This document shows positions 6,494 to 12,476 of a stretch of 14,157 nt of DNA, piece after piece. Source of the stretch: JACQFK01 sp036383955 (GTDB lineage Bacteria; Planctomycetota; MHYJ01; JACPRB01); the NCBI GenBank assembly GCA_036383955.1, contig DASVNH010000070.1, positions 1 through 14,157 of the forward strand, written 5' to 3'. Numbering within the stretch: position 1 is the stretch's first letter; each line of letters starts with the position of its first letter. The notes beneath the pieces were generated by a model. It did not search any database. It was given only the letters and a program-made list of their open reading frames with translations, and had not been told where the DNA came from. Made by a program: the position numbers and the translations under genes.

Positions 6494-9412
6494 ATGTCGC
6501 ACGTCGCCCGCGATGAGGCCTTCGCCAAGTACGTCCGGCAGACCGGCATGGCCACGGACGCGCAGGTCGAAGAGGCCCGGACCTCCCAGGCCGCCTCCGG
6601 CGAGCCGCTCGCCGAGGCCCTCGTCCGCCTCGGCGTCATCACCCTCACGCAGAAGGAGGCCGTCGAGAAGAAGCTCGACGGCCAGGGCGTCTCGGTCATC
6701 GGCGGCTGCCGCCTGATCCGCAAGCTCGGCGAAGGCGGGATGGGCGCCGTCTACCTGGCCGAGCGGACGGCCGACGGCCGCAAGGTGGCGCTCAAGATCC
6801 TCCCCAAGAAGCACGCGACGGACGTCGAGTTCATCAAGCGCTTCCATCGCGAGGCCGAAGCCGCCGCGGCGCTGGACCACGAGAACATCGCGCGCGGCTA
6901 CGCCGCCGGCGAGGAGAAGGGCTACCACTACTACCTGATGGAGTATTGCGAAGGCGAGGCGCTCGGCAAGCGCCTGAAGCGCGCCGGCGCGCTGTCCACG
7001 CGCGAAGCGACCGGCCTGGTCCTCCAGGTCGCGCGCGGCCTGGCCTACGCCCACGAGCGGGGCTTCATCCACCGGGACATCAAGCCGGACAACATCCTCC
7101 TGACGGCGTCGGGCGTCGCCAAGATCCTCGACCTCGGGCTCTCGAAGAACATCGAGGAGGAAGGGGCGACGTTCCACACGGCGACCGGCGCCGCGATCGG
7201 CACGCCGCACTACATCGCGCCCGAGCAGGCGCGCGGGGAAAAGCTGGTCGACGGCCGCGCCGACCTCTACGCGCTCGGCGCGACCTATTACCACCTCGTC
7301 ACCGGGACCACGCCCTTCCAGGGCGCCTCCGTCTTCGAGGTGATCAACAAGCACCTCACCGAGCAGCTGCCGGATCCGCGCGACGCGAAGCCCGGCATCC
7401 CCGAGGGCGTCGTGCTCGTCATCCGCCGGCTCATGGCCAAGCGCGTCGACGACCGCTATCCCGCCGCGCCCGCGCTCGCCGCGGACCTCGAGCGCGTGCT
7501 CGCGGCCGAAGCCCCGCTCGCGCCCGCGATCGATCCCGCGCTCTCGTCGGTGGCGGGCCTCGCTCCCGGACGGCCGCGCCGGACCGCCGCGTGGATCGCG
7601 GGGGGCGTCGCGGCGCTCGCGCTCGCCGTCGCCGGGGTCTGGTGGCTCTCGCCCCCGCCGGCCCTCAGCCCCGCGCCGCCCGTCGTCGTCGTCCCCGCGC
7701 CCGTGCCGCCGCCCAAGCCTCCCGAGAAAAGGATCGAGCCCTCCTCCGCGCCGGTCGCGAAAGCCGGCGCTCCGGAGGACAAGCCCGACGTGTCCGCCGA
7801 AGCGCGGAGCGCGAAGGCGGAGCCGCCCAAGCCCGCCCCGCCGGAACCGGAGCCCGTCAAGCCGGCGCCGCCCGAGCCCGTCAAGACGCCGGACCCCGCC
7901 CCGCCCGTCCCGGTCAAGGCCGGGCCGCGGCCCGAGCCCGCGCCCGCCGCGATCAAAGCGGCCGAGGCCGCCTTCCGCGAGCCGCTCAAGGCCGACTACG
8001 CGGCGACGGCCCCGTCCGACCGCGCCGCGCTCGCCCGCAAGCTCCTCGAGATGCCCCCGCCGGAGGATCCGACCTCCGACTTCATCCGCCTCCGCGACGC
8101 GCGCGACCTCGCCGCCCAGGCCGGCGACGCCGCGGGCGTGCTCGAGGCCGTCAACGCCCTCGCGAAGGCTTTCGTCATCGACCTCCTCGCGGTCCGCGCC
8201 GAGGGCCTGTCCCAGCTCGGCGCGACGCGCACGAGCGAGGCGGCGCGGGCGGCCGCGACGGCCTGCCTCGTCGCCGGCGGCGAGGCCATGGACGTCGACC
8301 GCTACGACCTCGCGTCGAAACTGCTGTCCCGGGCCGAGGCGGCGGCGAAGGACGCGAAGGCGGACGATCTGGCGGCGGCGGCGCGGGGATTCGCGAAGGA
8401 CGCGGCGGCCTGGTCGAAGGAGCTCGCGACGATGAGCGGGTACGTCGACACCCTCAAGGCCCGCCCGGACGATCCCGCCTCGAACGCCGCGCTCGGCAAG
8501 TTCGCCTGCTTCCTCAAGGACGACTGGGCCGTCGGCCTGCCGCGGCTGGCGAAGGGCTCGGATCCCGCGCTCAAGGCGCTCGCCCTGAAGGACCTGTCGA
8601 ATCCGGAGGACGCGACGGCCCAGGCCGACCTCTGCGAGGGCTGGCTGAAGCAGGCCGAGAAGGAGCGGACCGTCCGGCGCGACCACATCCTCGGGCGGGC
8701 GCGCGCCTGGTTCGACAAGGCCGCGGAAAAGCTGACGGACGCCGACCGCGAGCGGCTGTCGAAGCGGCTGGGCGTCGCGCCCGCGCCGAAGCCGGCGGCC
8801 CCCGTCGTCAAGACGCCGACGCTGGTCCGCGCGCCCAACGGACGTCAGGCCGTGGACCTGATCGCTCTCGCCGAGAACCCGCTCACCGTGAACGGGCCCT
8901 GGCAGAAGACCGGCCCCGCGCTGTTCTCGAGCGCGGGCGGCGACAACGTCAACCGGGGCTCCGTCCGCCTCTGGATCCCCTACGCCCCGCCCGAGGAGTA
9001 TGAGATCTTCCTCGACGTCGAGCGCCTGGAAGGGATGGAGGACTTCGTCGTCGGCCTCGCCGCGCCGGACGGCAAGCCGATCGCGATCGGGTTCGACGGC
9101 TGGGGCCAGGCGGCGGGCAGCGGGATGTTCATCGACGGCACGTGGCGCAAGCTGGTCGACCGCCGGGTCTTCGAGAACGGACGCCGGTACTCGGTCGGCA
9201 TCCACGTCGCCCGGAACATGATCCGCGTGATGGTCAACGCCCAGGAGATCATGCGGCACGCGAACTACGCGTCGATGTCGATGCCCGCGCACGTCCAGGT
9301 CCCCCTCAAGCCGCGGGGCCTCATCCTCGGCGCGGTCCGCTCGCGCTACGCGGTCCGCGTGGCCATGGTCATCTCCAACGCGAAGACCAACGGAGAGATC
9401 CTCCCCCGCTGA
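6494..9412 (+). CDS. Transmembrane Ser/Thr protein kinase with external helical region and C-terminal beta-sandwich-like domain
   Basis: 972 residues. The N-terminus (7-61) has two helical units like the MshEN motifs of the upstream kinase, but the RLG positions read AFA and PLA. The kinase domain runs about 69-335: GEGGMGAVY at 79-87, Lys101, HRD at 193-195, DLG in place of DFG at 213-215, APE at 242-244. All catalytic residues are kept, so activity is expected. A membrane helix lies at about 366-386 and is followed by a Pro/Ala-rich linker to about 485, an Ala-rich helical region (490-760), and a C-terminal domain (about 825-972) with alternating hydrophobic strands, Trp and Gly, which I read as a jelly-roll or concanavalin-like ligand-binding module (inference). 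The frame continues upstream to 6362, but that part is encoded by the repeat arm and homopolymers, so ATG 6494 is preferred. TAGG four bases before it is only a weak ribosome site. Confidence 0.92.
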   Translation: MSHVARDEAFAKYVRQTGMATDAQVEEARTSQAASGEPLAEALVRLGVITLTQKEAVEKKLDGQGVSVIGGCRLIRKLGEGGMGAVYLAERTADGRKVALKILPKKHATDVEFIKRFHREAEAAAALDHENIARGYAAGEEKGYHYYLMEYCEGEALGKRLKRAGALSTREATGLVLQVARGLAYAHERGFIHRDIKPDNILLTASGVAKILDLGLSKNIEEEGATFHTATGAAIGTPHYIAPEQARGEKLVDGRADLYALGATYYHLVTGTTPFQGASVFEVINKHLTEQLPDPRDAKPGIPEGVVLVIRRLMAKRVDDRYPAAPALAADLERVLAAEAPLAPAIDPALSSVAGLAPGRPRRTAAWIAGGVAALALAVAGVWWLSPPPALSPAPPVVVVPAPVPPPKPPEKRIEPSSAPVAKAGAPEDKPDVSAEARSAKAEPPKPAPPEPEPVKPAPPEPVKTPDPAPPVPVKAGPRPEPAPAAIKAAEAAFREPLKADYAATAPSDRAALARKLLEMPPPEDPTSDFIRLRDARDLAAQAGDAAGVLEAVNALAKAFVIDLLAVRAEGLSQLGATRTSEAARAAATACLVAGGEAMDVDRYDLASKLLSRAEAAAKDAKADDLAAAARGFAKDAAAWSKELATMSGYVDTLKARPDDPASNAALGKFACFLKDDWAVGLPRLAKGSDPALKALALKDLSNPEDATAQADLCEGWLKQAEKERTVRRDHILGRARAWFDKAAEKLTDADRERLSKRLGVAPAPKPAAPVVKTPTLVRAPNGRQAVDLIALAENPLTVNGPWQKTGPALFSSAGGDNVNRGSVRLWIPYAPPEEYEIFLDVERLEGMEDFVVGLAAPDGKPIAIGFDGWGQAAGSGMFIDGTWRKLVDRRVFENGRRYSVGIHVARNMIRVMVNAQEIMRHANYASMSMPAHVQVPLKPRGLILGAVRSRYAVRVAMVISNAKTNGEILPR

Positions 9413-9416
9413 GCCG

Positions 9417-9452
9417 GTCCTCGCGACGTATCATTCCTGAAGAATCGAGGAC
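9417..9452 (+). promoter_or_regulatory. Hairpin that could cover the ribosome binding site of the oxidoreductase gene
   Basis: GTCCTCG (9417-9423) is the exact complement of CGAGGAC (9446-9452), which contains the GAGGA ribosome site lying 6 bases before ATG 9458. ATTC (9433-9436) and GAAT (9442-9445) can add to the stem. If the message is read through from the kinase gene, the site would be paired; if it starts at a local promoter, the left arm is not transcribed. Confidence 0.4.
9429..9434 (+). promoter_or_regulatory. Possible -10 box for the oxidoreductase operon
   Basis: TATCAT matches TATAAT at five of six positions and would start transcription near 9441, just upstream of the GAGGA ribosome site. 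No clear -35 box is visible, so this is weak. Confidence 0.3.
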
Positions 9453-9457
9453 GAAGC

Positions 9458-10684
9458 ATGGGACGTCGCATCAGCCGCCGCGGCCTGCTCCAGGGCGCCG
9501 CCGCCTCCGCGGGCCTCTTCACGATCGTGCCGGCCCGCGTGCTGGGCGGGCCGCGCCACGTGCCGCCGAGCGAAACGCTCGGCGCCGCCCTCATCGGCTG
9601 CGGCGGTCGCGGCCCGGGCACGTACAAGGACGGCTTCAAGGACCTCAACGTCGAGCTGCTGGCGCAGTGCGACGTCCGCTTCAAGGACAAGGCGGACAAC
9701 AAGACGTTCTACACCGACTTCCGCCGCGTGCTGGAGCGGAAGGACATCGACGTCGTCGCGATCGCCACGCCGCCCCACTGGCACGCGATGATCTCGATCG
9801 CGGCGGCCGAGGCGGGGAAGGACGTCGTCTGCGAGAAGCCGATGACCCGCTTCGTCGCGGAGGGCCGCGCGGTCGTGGACGCCTTCAAGCGCTACAAGCG
9901 GATCTTCCAGATCGGGACGTACGGGCGCTTCGGCCAGAGCAAGGACCCGAAGCACGTCGCGACGCACAAGCTGATGCGCAGCGGGCTGCTGAAGCCGAAC
10001 CCCGGCGTCTTCATCAAGAAGGGCGGCCTCAAGGTCAAGGAGTGGAGCGGCCAGGTCAACCTGCCCCCGAAGGACCCGCCCGCGTCGCTCGACTGGAACA
10101 TGTACGTGGGGCCGTCGCCGTGGAAGCCGTACGTCAACCGCCGCGTGGGCGGCACGCACCGGGGCTACTGGGACTACGAGGGCGGCGGGCTGGCCGACAT
10201 GGCCCAGCACACGCTCGACCCCTACCAGTGGACCTACGGAAAGGACGACACGAGCCCGGTGGAGATCGAGGCCCACGCGCCGCCCGCCCATCCCGAGGTC
10301 ACCGGCATGTGGGGCTGGATCGAGATGAAGTACGCGGACGGCTTCACGCTGGTGATGGAAAGCACGGAGTGGGGCGCGCCCTACGACCGCCTCAAGGCGC
10401 GGACGCCGAGCGCCGCCGACCTCGACGACGCCGGGCGCGAGAAGCTGAAGGCGCTGCCCGATCCGGAGCCGCTGGTCACCTTCGCGGAGGCCGTCAAGAC
10501 CCGCCAGCAGCCCGGCGGCAACGCGGAGGCGGCCCACCGCTGCGCCACGCTGCTCCACCTCGCCAACATCGCCATCCGCACCGGCCGCAAGATCAAGTAC
10601 GACCCCGTGAAGGAGCAGATCGTCGGCGACGCGTTCGCCAACCGCCTGCTCAACCCGCCCATGCGCGCGCCCTGGCATATCTGA
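9458..10684 (+). CDS. Tat-exported Gfo/Idh/MocA family oxidoreductase
   Basis: 408 residues. The N-terminus has a twin-arginine signal (SRRGLLQ at 6-12 followed by an Ala-rich hydrophobic run to about 28), so the folded enzyme with its cofactor is probably exported. The Rossmann nucleotide site is GCGGRG at 47-52, followed by the family's PPHWH (105-109) and CEKPM (125-129) motifs; Lys127 is the usual catalytic lysine. The substrate domain has GGGLADMAQH with His251 and Asp254 as likely catalytic residues. The end, MRAPWHI, is of the kind common in planctomycete members. The family oxidises or reduces sugars, inositols and related cyclic polyols with tightly bound NAD(P); the substrate is not evident. 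GAGGA six bases before ATG 9458 fixes the start. It heads a three-gene operon. Confidence 0.95.
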   Translation: MGRRISRRGLLQGAAASAGLFTIVPARVLGGPRHVPPSETLGAALIGCGGRGPGTYKDGFKDLNVELLAQCDVRFKDKADNKTFYTDFRRVLERKDIDVVAIATPPHWHAMISIAAAEAGKDVVCEKPMTRFVAEGRAVVDAFKRYKRIFQIGTYGRFGQSKDPKHVATHKLMRSGLLKPNPGVFIKKGGLKVKEWSGQVNLPPKDPPASLDWNMYVGPSPWKPYVNRRVGGTHRGYWDYEGGGLADMAQHTLDPYQWTYGKDDTSPVEIEAHAPPAHPEVTGMWGWIEMKYADGFTLVMESTEWGAPYDRLKARTPSAADLDDAGREKLKALPDPEPLVTFAEAVKTRQQPGGNAEAAHRCATLLHLANIAIRTGRKIKYDPVKEQIVGDAFANRLLNPPMRAPWHI

Positions 10685-10694
10685 GGAAGAGCCG

Positions 10695-11516
10695 ATGATG
10701 ACGCAGGAAGGAATCCCCGAGCTCGTCGAGAAGATGCCGCCTCTCGACAAGGGAGGCACGTTCACCGCCCCGGCCTGGGACGAGGCGATCCCGGTCTTCG
10801 ACGCCATCCTCAAGGGCAACGGCGTGAGCGCGGTCATCGACCTCCTCAAGCCCGTCGACGACGGCCAGGACTACAAGGCCCGCTACGTCCTCCACGCCAT
10901 GGCCCAGTACCTCGGACGGCCCGGCAAGGAAGTCGCGCGCGCCAAGTTCTCGACCGATCTCGCCGCGGCGCTCTCCAGCGACAAGCCCGCGTCCGTCCGC
11001 GGCTACCTGGCCCGGCAGCTGCAGGTCATCGGCGGCCGCGAAGCCGTGCCCGCGCTCGGCAAGGCCCTCGCGGACCCCGAGCTCTGCGAGTTCGCCGCCC
11101 AGGCCCTGCTCGCGATCGGCGACGGCGCCGCGGCGGAGTTCCGCAAGGCCTACCCCGCCGTGACGGGCCCCGCCCGTCTCACCGTCCTCCAGGCGTTCGG
11201 GGTGCTGAAGGATGTCGAGGCCCTCGACGCCCTCCGCGCCGCGGCGAAAGAGCCGGAGACGCGGCTCCTCGCGGTCTGGGGCCTGGCGAACATCGGGGAC
11301 GCGGACGCGATCGACCTCGCGCTGAAGGCGGCGGACGTCGAGCCGGTCTACGAGCGTGTCAAGGGGACGTCGGCCTGCTTGCTGCTGGCGGAGCGGCTGC
11401 TCGCGGCGGGCAAGAAAGCGGACGCCGTCCGGATCTACAAGCATCTCGAGAGCACGCGGACGGAGCCGTCGGAGGCCTACGTGCGGGAGCTGGCCGCCGA
11501 GGCGCTGGCCCGATGA
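10695..11516 (+). CDS. HEAT-repeat protein
   Basis: 273 residues, mostly paired helices. Repeat-like units are visible around 60-73, 99-127 (VRGYLARQLQVIGGREAVPALGKAL contains the usual Arg, Gly and Pro spacing), 128-150, 160-183 and 188-211 (TRLLAVWGLANIGD). The last 50 residues (220-270) are a TPR-like helical pair. Such alpha-solenoids normally serve as binding scaffolds, and I see no catalytic motif. There is no signal peptide although both neighbours seem exported, so it may act in the cytoplasm, for instance in folding or export of the oxidoreductase (inference). The gene begins 10 bases after the previous stop, and AGGA in the gap overlaps that stop, so translation is probably linked. 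ATG 10695 is followed at once by a second ATG, which is an equally possible start. Confidence 0.85.
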   Translation: MMTQEGIPELVEKMPPLDKGGTFTAPAWDEAIPVFDAILKGNGVSAVIDLLKPVDDGQDYKARYVLHAMAQYLGRPGKEVARAKFSTDLAAALSSDKPASVRGYLARQLQVIGGREAVPALGKALADPELCEFAAQALLAIGDGAAAEFRKAYPAVTGPARLTVLQAFGVLKDVEALDALRAAAKEPETRLLAVWGLANIGDADAIDLALKAADVEPVYERVKGTSACLLLAERLLAAGKKADAVRIYKHLESTRTEPSEAYVRELAAEALAR

Positions 11517-12385
11517 GGCCGCTGGCGCTGTTGATGCTGGCCGGTGGTTCGACGATGCTCACCACAAGTTGCGCGACGTCCGGAACCGGCTCCCCGCTCG
11601 TCCTCCAGGCGCGGACGCGGACCGCGGCGGGCCCGGCCGACGAGACCCTGCGCTGGGATCCGCGAAAGACGGCCGTGGTGGTCGTCGACATGTGGGACGA
11701 CCACTGGTGCAAGGGCGCGGCGAAGCGGGTGGTGGAGCTCGCGAAGGCCATGGACCCGATCCTCCGGAGCGCGCGCGAGCGGGGGATGTTCATCCTGCAC
11801 GCGCCGAGCTCCACGGTCGCTTTCTACAAGGACCATCCCGCCCGGAAGCGCGCGCAGGCGGCGCCGTTCGCGAAGTCCCCCGCTCCGATCACGTCGGACC
11901 TCCGCTGGGGCACCGGCTGGTGCTGGCCCGACAAGCCGCGCGAGCCCGACCTCCCCATCGACGACTCCGACATGGGCTGCGACTGCGCGACGACCTGCGC
12001 CATCCGGGAGGCGTGGACGCGGCAGATCGACCTCCTGCACGTCGACCCGGCGCGGGACGCGATCAGCGACGACGGCCAGGAGACCTGGAACCTGCTCAAG
12101 GAGCGGAGCGTCGAGAACGTGATCGTGATGGGGGTGCACCTCAACATGTGCGTGCTCGGACGTCCCACGGCGATCCGCCAGCTGGTCCGGCACGGCCTCC
12201 GCGTCGTCCTCGCGCGGGACCTGACGGACAGCATGTACAACCACCGCAAGAAGCCCCACGTCGTCCATCACGCGGGCACGGACCTGGTGGTCGAGCACGT
12301 GGAGCGCTGGTGGTGCCCGTCGATTTCCAGCACGTCGCTCACCGGCCGGCCGGCCTTCCGCTTCTCGGACGATCCGCGTCCCTGA
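11513..12385 (+). CDS. Isochorismatase-like cysteine hydrolase with lipoprotein-like N-terminus
   Basis: 290 residues, longer than typical isochorismatase or nicotinamidase proteins (about 180-220). The fold core starts with VVVVDMWDDHW, giving catalytic Asp59. The nucleophile loop GVHLNMCVLGRP (207-218) gives Cys213. The extension contains a GCDCATTC cluster (Cys156, 158, 162) and the tail ERWWCPSI (264-271). The family hydrolyses amide, imide or vinyl-ether bonds in small molecules; the substrate is unknown. Residues 4-19 are hydrophobic and end LTTSC, an imperfect lipobox at Cys20, so anchoring outside the inner membrane is plausible but not certain. ATG 11513 overlaps the preceding stop (ATGA), so it is translationally coupled as the last gene of the operon. 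This long variant, with the DLTDSMYN motif, is familiar from Planctomycetota (from memory). Confidence 0.88.
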   Translation: MRPLALLMLAGGSTMLTTSCATSGTGSPLVLQARTRTAAGPADETLRWDPRKTAVVVVDMWDDHWCKGAAKRVVELAKAMDPILRSARERGMFILHAPSSTVAFYKDHPARKRAQAAPFAKSPAPITSDLRWGTGWCWPDKPREPDLPIDDSDMGCDCATTCAIREAWTRQIDLLHVDPARDAISDDGQETWNLLKERSVENVIVMGVHLNMCVLGRPTAIRQLVRHGLRVVLARDLTDSMYNHRKKPHVVHHAGTDLVVEHVERWWCPSISSTSLTGRPAFRFSDDPRP

Positions 12386-12413
12386 CCGCCCCCCTCCGGG
12401 GCAGCCCTGAGAT

Positions 12414-12437
12414 TCCCGCGTCCGATGCAACGCGGGA
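12414..12437 (+). terminator. Hairpin after the hydrolase operon (terminator or operator)
   Basis: TCCCGCGT and ACGCGGGA form a perfect 8-bp stem around an 8-base loop, 29 bases after the hydrolase stop. No T-run follows, so it is not a standard intrinsic terminator. It lies just upstream of the extended -10 box and covers where a -35 would be, so it could equally be an operator for the next kinase gene. Confidence 0.45.
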
Positions 12438-12446
12438 CCGCTCCGG

Positions 12447-12455
12447 TGGTATAGT
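12447..12455 (+). promoter_or_regulatory. Extended -10 promoter of the third kinase gene
   Basis: TGGTATAGT combines the TGN extension with a five-of-six match to TATAAT, which explains the lack of a -35 box. Transcription would begin near 12462, about 15 bases before GTG 12477, with an AGGGG ribosome site in between. Confidence 0.5.
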
Positions 12456-12476
12456 TCATGGGTCTGGGTAGGGGAC

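Noticed and set aside
6946..9003. 685-codon plus-strand frame inside the second kinase
   Set aside because: Out-of-frame reading of the kinase gene giving a protein made mostly of Arg, Ala, Pro and Gly.
6488..9292. 934-codon open frame on the minus strand
   Set aside because: It is a shadow of the second kinase gene; the composition is Arg/Gly/Asp-rich with no recognisable motif.
9431..10849. 472-codon minus-strand frame opposite the oxidoreductase
   Set aside because: Shadow of a well-supported gene.
12458..12476. ATG start at 12458 for the third kinase
   Set aside because: It is out of frame with the kinase; GTG 12477 is in frame and has a ribosome site.
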